Source of the DNA: Mya arenaria | Lineage: Eukaryota; Mollusca; Bivalvia; Myida; Myidae | NCBI RefSeq assembly: GCF_026914265.1 | Contig: NC_069138.1 | Coordinates: forward strand, 31,050,262 to 31,114,261 | Reading direction: 5' to 3' | DNA: 64,000 bases | Shown: in pieces, positions 24,263 to 35,858 of the stretch | Position numbering within the stretch: position 1 is the stretch's first letter | How the letters are laid out: every line of letters starts with the position of its first letter | Notes under the pieces: generated by a model | What the model was told of the DNA's origin: nothing | Databases searched by the model: none | What the model saw: the letters and a program-made list of their open reading frames with translations, nothing else | Made by a program: the position numbers and the translations under genes

Positions 24263-24966
24263 CAACCATTTTTGTCATCAGACATTGTGTTTAAATGAGT
24301 TTCAATCCAGTCTGCACAACTTGGGCAAATTGGCTATTTAAGGTATCGCGTAATTCCAAGCATAAAAGGGGCTGTCCCACATCTGAATGTTGCAAATGCA
24401 GCTGAATACGTATGTGTGACAAAACAATTTAACAATAGATAATTCGTTCTTGGCCTGCACAACATGTTCCAATGTGGTCTTCCACAATTTTACATCATTA
24501 TCATGTAGAAAACCAATAAAGCCTTCTCGTTATAACAGTCCTACCAAATAAAATGTAATTAAATATCAAATATCTGTTAAATCAAAACCATTTCGTGCAT
24601 AAACAGATGCTAAAAAGTTAATATTCTACTACAGGATCTTAGCTGCATGGAAGTGAAATAGAAATTCGGATTAGAAATAATGAGAACTTTGCCGTGCCAG
24701 AATATAACATTGTTTGCCGTTCCCCATTTTATTCTTGAATAATTTAATAATTATATTCATAATATGTTTACCGACACGCTCTTACTAAATTTGGCAAGGT
24801 CACTTAATTAATAAACCTTCAGTTCTCGCTTTTTATGATATTATAAGGATATGTTTAGCCAATGTTCACTCGAGCTGGTAGATCATCTTTCAGCATTTTC
24901 GTTTTTGTGTGTCGAAATTCAAGTTAATTGCCTCTGTTCACCTTCCAGATTTAACCAATCGGCGTC

Positions 24967-27698
24967 ATGCGGTTCAAACCGCGACGCACTCTGGGTGTTG
25001 CTACCTTGACCTTTGTCGTGACCTACTTTCTGATATCGGTTTCCAAGCAACACAAGCAGGCCCAGTATACAGAACCAGAAGTGTACATGGATGTCCAAGA
25101 TTCACCAGGTAAGGGTTTTTTATGGGATAATATACTTTCTTCAGCATTTTTGTTTAGTTCAAACGTGTGTAAATATTGTTCCTCTTTGTTTCCATCAGTA
25201 CACAGTGTGTGTATACCACGTGATATGTCATAATTGCTACGTCGGAAGGCAACATTTTACTTAAAATGAAGACTTAAAACGTTGATAACTTTTGTTTTAC
25301 TACACCATTTTAAACGAAACAGGGCAATCTATGCCGCTTAAAGAGCCCCGTATTCGTTCTATTACCGGAATTTTATAAGGTGATTATAATTTTCATCAAA
25401 CACCTCGACAAACCTGTTCAAACTGTGGTAAAAGACCGAAGGCAGGGCTTTGGTATACACACACTGGTACATACAGTTGAAGCATACACTTAAAAACAAA
25501 TCATGCAACAATAACAAATTGGTTGGCCTACATTTTATAGCAATGAGTAGTTCGGAACTCCTTGGCTATTTCTATCGAAAAAATTTTTTTTAGCTACGCT
25601 GCAAATAGATCGCATAGTAATTTAATTCAGCTGTTAAACTTAATGACTTTACTCTTGGAAATCTTAATTATTCATGCAATAATGCACTTCACTGGCAATC
25701 AATTTAAACTAAATAATACAACAAAACACGTTAAAACCCTACAATTATTATAAGTGTTATCTAAAATTTTACGAACTACTTCTACTGATGTACCGGCATA
25801 CATCAGAGGTTGTTTACGATGGAAAATGGCCGAGGTGCACCGAATGTCCAAGAATTTCAGCAAAACCCTTCGCAGAGTGACAGCCCTTTCCAGCATTTGT
25901 ACATGCATTGTCAAAGGGATAGGAAGTGTGACAATAACAGGAAGCACTTAAATTTAACTTGAACATTAAAAACAAATAAGTATGTATAGTACATTGGGGA
26001 CATTAACGTTACTTTTTTAATCAATTAGCTTTTAATTGAATGTATATTTGTCATACATGTTTTGGTACTCAACACTTATCGTAGGGCATATTTGATTGAT
26101 ATGTTATTGTCCTCTTATGCGAAGGTGGCTGACAGCTGATTGTGTACAAATGCACAGTTATGAATAGGTTTTCATGTTTATTACAAATGAATGTTAGCTT
26201 TGGGTAGTCAAGTTGTCACGTTTGTTCCATAATCTTGGTACATATATTTGGAACATTTCTCTGTGTAAGAGAGTCCGGTTGAGTCATGAAGCCTAGATGG
26301 ACTCAGCCATATTGGGTTAGGTTTTGGGGCGAGCTGGAGTTAGCCAGATCGCATCTGTTAAAAGTCTTACTCGAACTATGTAAACTGTAATCACTGAATA
26401 AAACAAGGAACTGGGAAATAGTGTGTTTATGTTCAAAGTTAACTTATACGAGTTCTAATTGGACACTTTGAGAGTTCCGTAGCGTTACAATATGTTTATT
26501 AAATGTGATATAAAAAAAGAAGATTAGTTTCTTGACCGATTCGTAGCATTTAGATACACGGTGAATGCAGCGATAACACATAAGCTGCCTTATGTATCAC
26601 TTGTAACGTTTGGGCTATATTAAGTCATCAAAAAAAACACCATGTGTGATATTTCATTTTTCATTTTTTTCAGCTCCAACATTCGACGATGAAAATGGAA
26701 CGTCTGCAATGGAAATCATATTTCAGCCAATGGCAGATGTTGATTTTCCATCAGTGGGAGACGGGACACCATTGATTCCTCATGTATTTCACCAGACTCA
26801 CTACACGCTGTATCTCAAAAAGACATACTTAGATGTGATAAAATCTCTAATGAAATACAACCCTTCTTGGGAGTATTTTTTCTGGACTGATGAAGGTGGT
26901 CGGAAGCTTATAGCCTCTAAGTACGCCCAGCTGTTGAAATTGTACGACAACTTTAAGAATCCAGTTGAGAGAAGCGACCTGATACGGTATATAGTTCTAT
27001 ACGAGTTTGGCGGTGTGTACTTAGACACGGATATTGAGGTGTTTCGGCCCTTGGACAGGGCTACTACATCCTTCTCATGCATTATACCCACCGAACCATA
27101 CGAGCATAGTGTCCTATTCTATGAAAAGCCTTACATCATAAACAACGCCATCATGTTGTGTCGCGCCGGACACCCGTTCTTAAAACAGGTGTTGGACAAC
27201 ATTTTATTCAGTTCAGATGGCAAGCTGGTTCTGGACAGGACAGGGCCTGTTTTTTTGACTCGTCAATATAACGTGTATGTAAACAGAGTGACTAAAAGTA
27301 AAATGAAAACAAAAACAAAGCATGAGAATACCAGTTTGTTAGAACCATATGCTGTGCGGGGAAACTTCCATATCGGTGATATTGATGGAGTCTATGTGCC
27401 AAACACTATGTATTTTAACAACAAAGCAGACCGCCCATTTCTCTATTGCAACAATGCCGATAATCTAAGTACAAAGAATAAGACTCTTATTTGCCGTGAT
27501 GTTTTACGTCAGGGTGAAACTTACAAACCATTTCAATATCAATTCACGGTGCATCATTGGTTCCACTCTTACTACTTCCTAACTCATTCAGAATTCAAAG
27601 ACAAGTTCTCGAAGGATTTTGATAGATTTGCATACAACTATTTATTTGGAACTCATATACGGGAGATTATACCAAAAGCCTTAGTTTTTGACGTTTAG
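24967..27698 (+). CDS. GT32-type DXD glycosyltransferase, two exons
   Basis: Probably transfers a sugar from a nucleotide donor inside the Golgi. Exon 1 is 24967-25108 and exon 2 is 26674-27698, joined across a GT-AG intron (CCAG|GTAAGG ... TTTTCAG|CTCC) inside an Ala codon. The product is 388 aa. The start is the first ATG after an in-frame TAA at 24952. Residues 8-24 (TLGVATLTFVVTYFLIS) form a signal anchor preceded by basic residues, giving type II topology. The GT32 / glycosyltransferase sugar-binding DXD family (OCH1 and alpha-1,4-GalT relatives) is indicated by IPHVFHQTH, NPSWEYFFWTDE, RSDLIRYIVLYEFGGVYLDT with DTD (165-167) as the metal-binding DXD, and a late VHHWFHSYY. Donor, acceptor and linkage cannot be told from sequence. 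The gene stands alone, and its intron holds repeats at 25195-25450 and 25548-25850. It looks intact. Confidence 0.94.
25195..25450 (+). repeat. dispersed repeat in the glycosyltransferase intron
   Basis: ACCACGTGATATGTCATAAT then GCTACGTCGGAAGGCAACAT matches 29560-29620 and 31160-31215. The block CCTCGACAAACCTGTTC at the end also recurs near 29708 and 31337. Non-coding. Confidence 0.7.
25548..25850. mobile_element. MITE-D copy 1
   Basis: GTTCGGAACTCCTTGGCTAT at the left faces ATGGCCGAGGTGCACCGAA-like sequence at the right. Related ends lie at 28019 and 28617-28655, and at 29900-29970. The shared interior includes CACTTCACTGGCAATCAA. Lies within the intron of the glycosyltransferase gene. Confidence 0.65.
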
Positions 27699-28018
27699 GT
27701 AAATAACATGACAATTGGGGCAAAAGTCGTTTTCATAAAACTACTCATTTCCTCACTTTAGTCAATTTCTAAAACTTTTCAAAGTCAAATTAATAGAAAT
27801 GCCTTAGTAGTTTTATCATTTAAGTATGTTCTTTATAATATGATTAATGAAAACAATGTATTTTGGAAATTCTTTATTTTATATTTCATATAACCAAAGA
27901 GATACTTAAAATAGGAGAGTGACTTAAATTAGGAGATGACTTAAGAAGTTTTATGAATACCGCACCAGCAATACTGGATACTAGTAACTTCAAATAGATG
28001 TGCATCTCCAAATTTAAC
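27699..28018. other. 3' flank of the glycosyltransferase gene
   Basis: No clear canonical AATAAA was located close to the stop codon, so the transcript end is not placed. The segment 27905-27975 (GACTTAAGAAGTTTTATGAA) resembles sequence near 11604 and is probably repeat-derived. Confidence 0.45.
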
Positions 28019-28655
28019 ATTCGGAACTACTCGGCCATTTTTATCGAAAACAACCTCGGATTTATATGGACGGTTTACAATGACAGAAACCGGTAAATTT
28101 GAAGTCCGCTACATGTAGATCTCGTAGTGATGTTTTTAGCAGTTAAACTTAAGAACTTAACTCTTGGGAATCTTAATTATGTTCGCAATAATACACTTTA
28201 CTGGCAATCAATTTAAACTTAGATCAACAAATGCATTTATTTAATGATATAATTCAAAATTTTAAGAACTACTGCTGCTGAGCCACAAAACTTCCGAACA
28301 GAAATATTAAAAACGGCGATCTGTCTTATATCACTGTTTTTAGATATTCACACAAATTTTGGTTCATTCCTAGACAAAAAAATAAAAACAAGTTGTCAAA
28401 ACGGTCAATCTGTGAAATTGCAGCTTTCATGCAGGTTTAATGTATATAAATGGCTGTTGCTGTTTTGAGGGGAGGTCATTTGTTTAATCTCGTCAGTGTT
28501 GAAGGTATCCAAGACCATGTTCAGTCCTTACATAAGTAAACTGAAATGATCAATTATGATCGTCATGATGTTACAATGTTTAGGACGATGCCATGTGTTT
28601 AGGAGCAAACATCCTAGGTTGTTTTCGATAAGAATGGCCGAGGAGTTTCGAATGC
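28019..28655. mobile_element. MITE-D copy 2, with nested half FB1
   Basis: Left end ATTCGGAACTACTCGGCCAT and right end GGCCGAGGAGTTTCGAAT are inverted, both adjoining GAAAACAACCT. The interior holds the right half of an FB1 element (about 28280-28427, ending TTGCAGCTTT). Confidence 0.65.
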
Positions 28656-28897
28656 AAATTTCATTGCCCTTTACCCAAAATGATATGAAGGACTGCAATC
28701 AGTTATATACAACTGTATAAGGTACCCTGTTGTTATGATTTAGCTAGTTTGCACATGAAAGTAATTTGATTGGTCAACAATAATTACTTGATATGGCTCA
28801 CGTGAACTGGTTTGTGTTGTATCTCTGTTGCATCGCAGCGCATACACTGGAATGAAACGTAAGCCGCAAATACGTCAAGTTATTTTAACAGGACTAA

Positions 28898-29250
28898 AAA
28901 CTGCACTCTCACAGATGGACCGGTTTGACAACTTTTCTTTAGAATGAGCCAATGTCTGCGTAAATGTCTGAAAACCAGTTATTTAAGACTTCTGACAAAG
29001 GATCACGTCGCAGTTTTTCATATTTACGTTCGAAAACTTATGTTTTATGCCGTTTTTTTACAGCGTAAGTAACACTTTTAGACACATAACTGCAGTTTTC
29101 GAATGTAAATATTTAAAAATCGCGTTCTAATATTTAAACACCAGTCTAATATAACTGGTTTCCAGATATACACGCAAAGATTGGTCCATTCCAAGACAAA
29201 AACATATAAAAACAAGTTGTCAAAACGGTCAATCTGTGAAATTGCAGCTT
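28898..29250. mobile_element. FB1 foldback MITE, copy 3
   Basis: Starts AAACTGCACTCTCACAGATG and ends CAATCTGTGAAATTGCAGCT. It is part of the duplicated block. Confidence 0.8.
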
Positions 29251-30010
29251 TCATGCAGGTTTAATGTATATAACTGGCTGTTGCTGTCTTGAGGGGAGGT
29301 CATTTTTTTTAATCTCGTCAGTGTTGAAGGTACCAAAGACCATGTTCTGTCCTTACACAATTAAACTGAAATGATCAAATTATGATCGTCGTGACGTTTA
29401 ATGTTTAGGATGTTGTCATGTGTTTAGTTACTTTCACCTGATGAAGACTAAATAAAGACGTAAAACCTTGTAAAAGCAGGAGTTGTCTTCTCTTTTTTGA
29501 TATCTATCAACTACTAAAACCACATGAATGTTTACACATCTGCTTTAGTAGTGTGTGTACACCACGTGATAAATTACGTCACAAATGCTACGTCGAAAGG
29601 CAATATTTTGCTTCAAATAAAAACTTTAAACAAAGACGCTGTTTACGCCGATTACATAGCCCCGCCTTCGATTTTTTTCTATAGTTTGATTAAGTGTTTA
29701 GTTTCTTAAAACACTTCGACAAACATTTCCCCAAAACCGCATGTCATAGCATTATTTTTGGAAACAGGTTTTCGCAGTGTTTAATGAAAATAATCACCTA
29801 ATCAAACTCCGGTTATAAAGCACAGGCGGTGCTCTTTTGGCGGCTTAGACTGCCCTTTGTTTCATGATATAATTCAAAATTATCCGAACTACTTCTGCTG
29901 ATGTACCGGCATACATCCGAGGGTGTTTTCGATAAGAATGGCCGAGGAGTTTCGAATGCAAATTTCATTGCCCATTAACCCAAACGTTTTGGTATGTTCT
30001 AAATGATATG

Positions 30011-30300
30011 TTGTTGTTGTTGAGTTTATAAAGGTCTGCCCGCGCCCTATAATGGCTGCATTATGGCTTGACCCCGTCACATCCCCAAGTGTGACTTAAA
30101 CAGAATTTTGAAGCCAAAAGGGGAGTTTTACCCCCATCGGTTGATGGGATATTCGTCAAAGGAGTAATTTTTTTCCCAAAATGCCGCGAAACCTGCGATG
30201 AATGACATCTAGGGAGATGTCATTCGTCGCAGGTTTCGCGGCATTTTGGGGAAAAAAAAAATTACTCCTTTGACGAATATCCCATCAACCGATGGGGGTG
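30011..30300 (+). mobile_element. 290-bp insertion ending in a long hairpin
   Basis: Compared with the uninterrupted copy near 28680 (GATATGAAGGACTGCAATCA), this copy has GATATG, then 290 bp, then AAGGACTGCAATCA. The last 170 bp (30130-30299) form an inverted repeat: an 81-nt left arm (30130-30210) and an 85-nt right arm (30215-30299) with a 4-nt AGGG loop. The arms differ by one T/C change and by the lengths of a T/A run and a C/G run. No coding frame is present. A possible TG duplication flanks it. Confidence 0.88.
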
Positions 30301-30508
30301 AAGGACTGCAATCAGTTATATACAACTGTATAAGGTACCCTGTTGTTATGATTTAGCTAGTTTGCACGTGAAAGTAATTTGATTGGACAACAATAATTAC
30401 TGGATATGGCTCACGTGAACTGGTTTGTGTTGTATCTCTGTTGCATCGCAGCGCATACACTGGAATGAAACGTAAGCCGCAAACACGTCAAGTTATTTTA
30501 ACAGGACT

Positions 30509-30891
30509 TTAAGCTGCACTCTTACAGATGTACCGTTTTTACAACTTTTTTGTCTTAGTTTTTTTGTCTTAGAACGAGGCATTTTGTGCGTAAATATCTG
30601 ACAACTAGTGGTATAAGACTACTGGCAATAAAACAGATCGCAGTTTTTCATATTTACGTTCGAAAATTGATGTTTTATTTCGAAAAACTAATTTTTCTTA
30701 AAGCTTTCGTAACGCTTTTAGCCACAAAATTAAATTTTCGAACGTAGAAATTAAAAAAACTGCTTTCTAATATTAAGTCATGAAACTTATAGAACTGGTT
30801 TCCAGATATACACGCAAAGATTGGTTCATTTCAAGACAAAAACAAATAAAAACAAGTTGTCAAAACGGTCAATCTGTGAAATTGCAGCTTT
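30509..30891. mobile_element. FB1 foldback MITE, copy 4
   Basis: Starts TTAAGCTGCACTCTTACAG and ends CAATCTGTGAAATTGCAGCT. It is part of the second copy of the duplicated block. An internal short duplication (TTTTTTGTCTTAG twice near 30548-30570) distinguishes it. Confidence 0.8.
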
Positions 30892-31458
30892 CATGCAGGT
30901 TTAATGTATATAACTGGCTGTTGCTGTCTTGAGGGGAGGTAAAACATTTAATCTTGTCAGTGTTGAAGGTATCCATTACCATGTTCTGTCCTTACACAAT
31001 TAAACTGAAATGATCAAATTATGATCGTCATGATGTTATAATGTTTAGGACGCTGTCATGTGTTTAGTTACTTTCGCCTGATGAAGACTAAATAAAGACG
31101 AGAAGCGTTGTAAAGGTGGGAGTTGTCTTCTTTTTTATGTCTATCAACTACTGCTTTAGCACGTGATAAATTGCGTCATAAATGCTACGTCGGAAGGCAA
31201 CATTTTGCTTCAAAAAAGTCTTTTAACAAAGACAATTTTACTATTTATTCACAGTTTCGAATAAAAAATATCGCATCCTACGCCGTTACATAGCGTTGAA
31301 TCTTTTTCTTTGATTAAGTGTTTAGTTTCTGTTAAACTCCTCGACGGACATTTCCAAAAACGGATGCAATGAGGATAGAATAAATGATGTCAAATAATCA
31401 TATTTAACCTTGTGTCACTATCCCTGACCGACAGAGCCACCATGGCATTAAAATGACT

Positions 31459-31793
31459 TATGCACCAGTCATGCAATTGTAACCACGCCCCCCCCCCCCT
31501 CCCGGTCCGGGGAATAGCGGGGACTTTGACTTTCGGTCCATCCAAGCCCGGGTAAAATCCCCGCACTGCGGAGACGAACTGCTGGTAAAATCCCCGCCAA
31601 ATGGCCCCGAACCCCAGGGACCCTATGTAAGAACCATACCCCGCTATTTTTGACGCGAAGACAGATCCACCTCATTCATCCGGCACTTCGGAGCCACCTG
31701 AAAGGTAAAAACACGGCCCCTTACCCCCGCTATCGCTGGTATCCCCCTGGACCTGGGGGGGGGGGGGGCGTGGTTACAATTGACTGGTGCATC
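31459..31793. mobile_element. MITE-B, complete copy
   Basis: The left end ATGCACCAGTCATGCAATTG plus TAACCACGCCC is mirrored by GGGCGTGGTTACAATTGACT plus GGTGCAT at the right. The interior is GC-rich with several direct and inverted copies of AAAATCCCCGC, GGGACTTTGACTTTCGGTCC and TACCCCCGCTAT motifs. Poly-C and poly-G tracts adjoin the ends. Relatives lie at 18923-19065 and 61357-61640. Confidence 0.85.
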
Positions 31794-33131
31794 AATAGAA
31801 TATACTTTGTGTTCATTTTTAGTTTGGCTAAAGTTCAATTCACACAAATATGTAGTAAAATGATGAAACTATATCTATATGATACTAGGGTAATTTCAAT
31901 TGACGACTAAGATTGATCAAGATCTCATTGCAACGGCCCAGTGGACTTGTTTTTCATCACTCCAGCTGACATACAGCAGCGTATCTCCAAACGCTTACGA
32001 CTTAGCCCAAGTTCTTGCGCCTCACATAAAGTTTAATCGATTACGAAGACACACGAGGGGTTGCAAATGTATTCGATAGTGTTTTTTTTTAAAAGACACT
32101 CTTATTCAAAATCAATACATACACATGTATAACAAACATAAATTTTGACTGATATACCTTCGTATCGTCAGCATTTTTACAACAGGCTGTTTTCAGTATT
32201 GGGTGTGCAGTTACCCCTTTCTGTGATGAACGCCATGCAGCATCTGTGCGTATTAATGTAATTCCAAAGCTTACTTTGTGCTAGTTAACGTCATCAATTA
32301 CGGTAAAACGACTCGCTTCAGCTGCCAAAGATTGTGCTGAATAGTGCGCATACAAATACATTGTACAAATAATTTTAAATTCCATAAGATTCAAGCTGCA
32401 CTCTCACAGATTTACCGTTTTCTTACAACTTTTTTTATTTTTTTGTCTTGGAATGAGCAAATATAAGACTGCTGACAAAAGATCAGATCGCAGATTTTCA
32501 TATTTCCGTTTTAAAATTAATTATATATTTAATCTGGGAGAAGGTATAGATATAACTCTTTTTGTGTACTTCAGTTGCATTACATAATACACAATTAACT
32601 TTTGACTAGCATTTATCATCATTTTTACAACATGCAGCAGTGCCTTTAATGTGTAAAGGGAGCGCAATGCGTCGGAACACTTTTAAGAAACTGTTGTCTG
32701 CCACTTTCATTTTGGAAAACTGTTGACAGCCAGACGTTGTAAACAGACGAAAGCAACGAAAATAATTGCAAATAAAAGGGTATTTGAACTCTCTTGAATG
32801 TTTTTTTTTATATAAAAAAAATGCCTTTTATAGCTTAAAACAGTTACTCATGTTAAAGTGCCAAAAGAAGGTTTGTCCTCAAAATTACTGTTTAACCAAT
32901 GACATTGAATACCTTGAAGTTGAAAACCAAAACTAACTTGACCGTAGAACGCTTTTAACTTACGCAAACTCACTTCAAATATTAGTATGATATATCTGTA
33001 AAGAAATGCATGCCCTCTGCAATTTTTGATACACATATAACATCCAGAGTTTGAAGTTTTTAATGTCATTTTTGGTGTAAACATAAGGATGTTTCATCTG
33101 AATATATTTTATGGGTATGCCATTTTAATTA
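31794..33131. other. intergenic DNA with repeat fragments
   Basis: No gene. 32095-32165 is an R5 left-end fragment (ACTCTTATTCAAAATCAATA). 32393-32520 is an FB1 left half starting CAAGCTGCACTCTCACAG. The rest is unassigned. Confidence 0.6.
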
Positions 33132-33140
33132 CCAATTTGA
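33132..33140 (+). repeat. target-site duplication, left copy
   Basis: CCAATTTGA, identical to 35859-35867 on the far side of the MULE element. Nine base pairs is the length typical of Mutator-like elements. Confidence 0.88.
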
Positions 33141-33141
33141 C

Positions 33142-33244
33142 GGTCCCTAGACTTACCGAAATACGATTATTTACCGAAAGACGGATAAAATTACCGAAAT
33201 ACGCATGAAAGTTACCGAAAGACGCCTTCTAATGCATTTATTTT
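33142..33244 (+). repeat. MULE terminal inverted repeat, left
   Basis: Starts GGTCCCTAGACTTACCGAAA and matches the reverse complement of 35755-35857 base for base by eye. It carries four spaced TTACCGAAAKACG motifs 18, 20 and 21 bp apart, which are likely transposase-binding sites. Confidence 0.93.
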
Positions 33245-34244
33245 ATTGTTTTTATATTAATATTATACAAATACATTACCAAACCAAATTTTAGAGAAAA
33301 ATATTAAAATATAATGATGTAATAGGCAGTTGAAATTTCAGTGTTCGAGATTGAATTCCGCGTGCCGACTCGCCAACCGAAAGACAGATAAAAGCTTCCT
33401 AAATAATCAATTATTCCAATTAATGATGATCTCATAATATTCATATAACTAAAACACACTCATAAAAATGAAAAAGTTCATGAAAATATTTACTTATTGT
33501 TCAATTGAATAAAGACAATATGTCAGTGAAATAATTGTCTCCCTTCGCCAACCGAAAGACGATTTAACGCAGGTAAAAATAACTTATTAGTTGTTGTATT
33601 ATGAAAATGATTATGAATTTGGATTCAAATAATAGAATTTATAATCTTATGGAAATGTTAGATCAATAAACAGCATTTGAAAGTATTTTGGAATATACTT
33701 GAAACATTGCCTTTGAAATAGGTCGAAAATGTCGCTAAAATCATTTTCTTTTAAACTAACTTAGATCTACAGTATAGTTCAGGGCTTTCAAATTTTAATT
33801 TTTGTTTATATGAAAATTGAAAAAAGAAGTTTTTAAACAGCGAAGTTCTCATCTTCAGATAAATTAGCTTACTTATGGACACTAATAACCAGACCACACC
33901 AAATACACAAAATCAGGCGATGTTTAAAACAACATAATTATCACCCGGTATATGACACCCCACAAAGTAGCGGCACGGTTTTTGGGGGACAGTTTGGTAT
34001 TATTGAAAGTGTGTTCATTTGGGTAAACCCTTTTCGGCTCTGTGACACGTGTTGAATAAATACCATAATAATTACGTATTAAAGGACCGCATTACGTGTA
34101 CATTTATAATTGCGTGTGATTTTCACACAAATTGACGGCTTCATTTGAAGATTCATAAATAACAATCGCGAGTAAAAAGGTAAGTTATTGCTGTGAGTAT
34201 TAAAGAAGTCCAAATTAATAGAACTTTACACTCTAAAATCATTA

Positions 34245-34713
34245 ATGATGGATGAGTTTCCTTGTGCTATATGTGTTGTTGACTGTAGTAGTGATCAATG
34301 TATACATTGTTCTAATTGTAGGAATTGGGTTCATGCTAAATGTCCGAGCAAGACCTTAAGTCATGGAGTGCCAAAAACCTCAAATTTGTTTGTAAATCGT
34401 GTGCATATAGTGGATTATCATATGATGCCGGAAACTCACAACCCCAATTTTCCGTCATGTGGACGATGATGTCTGTTGACATAAGCAACTTTGTACCAAA
34501 CCATTTTGTACCTTTAGTAAATGATAGCCAAATCACTGAGTTTGAACTTGTAAACACGTGACAGTTACTTGTTACAAACAACTGTCCGTCACTTTTTTCA
34601 TCACCTGAAGCTCAAGTTAGGAGTCAGTTCCGACAAATTGGTCATTGGAACTGACGATGAAAAGGCCTTGGTCAAGGCTATTGAATCTACTTTCCCAGAT
34701 TTAACGACCCTGT
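34245..34713 (+). pseudogene. PHD finger plus MULE transposase remnant
   Basis: The first frame (from ATG 34245) gives FPCAICVVD, then CIHCSNCRNWVHAKC, the first part of a C4HC3 PHD-type zinc finger. The finger is completed in another frame (34340-34415), which supplies SWSAKNLKFVCKSCAYSG, so a frameshift lies near 34336-34345. A third piece at 34611-34713 reads SDKLVIGTDDEKALVKAIES and FPDLTTL, then a stop. This resembles the segment round the second catalytic Asp of MULE transposases. The catalytic first Asp, the Glu region and most of the protein are missing. The gene lies inside the TIR-bounded element, so it is that element's own decayed transposase. Confidence 0.8.
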
Positions 34714-35754
34714 AAGGAATGAGGCAATTCCCCCAAACTGGACAAACAACAATTGCGAGTCCATTAACCATGTCCTAAAACAAACTGTGGATTGGAGGTC
34801 ACAACCATTCACAAAGTTTGTTCACCTGTCCAATGAGGTAGTTGAAGGTCAATTCAAAGAGTTAATTAAGGTCTGGCATTGTAGGTACACGTACGTCAGA
34901 AGACTAGTCCAAATCCATTGCAGACACTGGAAATGCAGAATATTATTTCTAATGCACCATGCTAAACCATAAAAAATAAAGTATTTTAACTTTAACTGTT
35001 TGATTTCAACGATGAAGATATCTACATAGTTAATAATAAATAGTGCACATAATAATAAAACATTATTGTTTGTATGTCTGACACATTTGTTTGTAACACA
35101 AGGTGAATTTTCAATGTACATTTACCATAGCTTTTGTCATTAACATGTATATGTCTTTGTCAATGATTTAAATACATATTGTTAGTTAATCATTTTATTT
35201 TGTATTTGCAGCGTTCAATATTTCATGTAATTTTATTATGTGTATGACTTATGTTTTATGCAGCCTTCCATGTTCGATGTTAATCAAATGTATGTGTCAT
35301 GTATGTAGAGAAATGATGAAAAATAAAATAAAAAAATAGTATTAAGTTAACTGTATATATTTGTCATGTTCTTACTTCACCTTAAACATATCAATAAATC
35401 GTATTTCGGTTGAGAACAGGAGAATACTCTTATTGGCTAAATAAAGGAAATTCTTTTGTCAAAAAACTCATTATTTCTAGATATATATTTATAATTTTTG
35501 GCTACAATGTGTAAATTCATCAAATATATATGAATATTAAAAATAAATATAATAGCAAGCGTCTTTCGGTAAATTTCTATCATGTTTACTCCAGTTTAAC
35601 CATATCCATAAATCGTATTTCGGTTGACGACGGGAGATAACTCTATTTGAATAAAAAAGGGAAATTCTTTTGTCAATAAAGTCATTATTTCTAAATGTTA
35701 TTTTATAATTTTTGGCTACAATGCGTATAATCATTATATATACAAGATTATTTA
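34714..35754. other. non-coding right part of the MULE element
   Basis: AT-rich DNA between the transposase remnant and the right end. 35400-35470 and 35610-35690 are two diverged copies of a segment with AATCGTATTTCGGTTGA and AAGGAAATTCTTTTGTCAA, about 210 bp apart. They are subterminal direct repeats. Confidence 0.65.
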
Positions 35755-35857
35755 AAAATAAATGCATTAGAAGGCGTCTTTCGGTAACTTTCATGCGTAT
35801 TTCGGTAATTTTATCCGTCTTTCGGTAAATAATCGTATTTCGGTAAGTCTAGGGACC
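35755..35857 (-). repeat. MULE terminal inverted repeat, right
   Basis: Reverse complement of 33142-33244. It ends ...AAGTCTAGGGACC, followed by one C and the second CCAATTTGA. Confidence 0.93.
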
Positions 35858-35858
35858 C

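Larger units (their letters stand above)
28280..31130 (+). repeat. locally multiplied repeat block
   Basis: A composite about 900 bp long occurs at 28617-29500 and again at 29922-31130. Its modules are in the same order: MITE-D right end, AAGGACTGCAATCAGTTATA block, CACGTGAACTGGTTTGTG block, FB1 element, then the TTCATGCAGGTTTAATGTAT and GTGTTGAAGGTA blocks. A third, partial copy of the last modules lies at 28390-28600. The second copy is interrupted by a 290-bp insertion (30011-30300). Local segmental duplication is the simplest explanation. Confidence 0.85.
33141..35858. mobile_element. Mutator-like (MULE) DNA transposon
   Basis: The element has identical 103-bp inverted ends (33142-33244 and 35755-35857) and a 9-bp target-site duplication. 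It encloses a decayed PHD/MULE transposase gene at 34245-34713. Inside each end the 13-mer TTACCGAAAKACG (K alternates T, G, T, G) occurs four times in direct orientation, at 33153, 33171, 33191 and 33212 on the left. Further related motifs (CCGAAAGACG or its complement) occur at about 33377, 33552, 35405, 35560 and 35620. Perfect ends with a ruined transposase suggest a recent insertion mobilised in trans. Confidence 0.92.

Noticed and set aside
26801..27091. 96-codon - strand frame within glycosyltransferase exon 2
   Set aside because: Antisense shadow of a well-supported coding exon.
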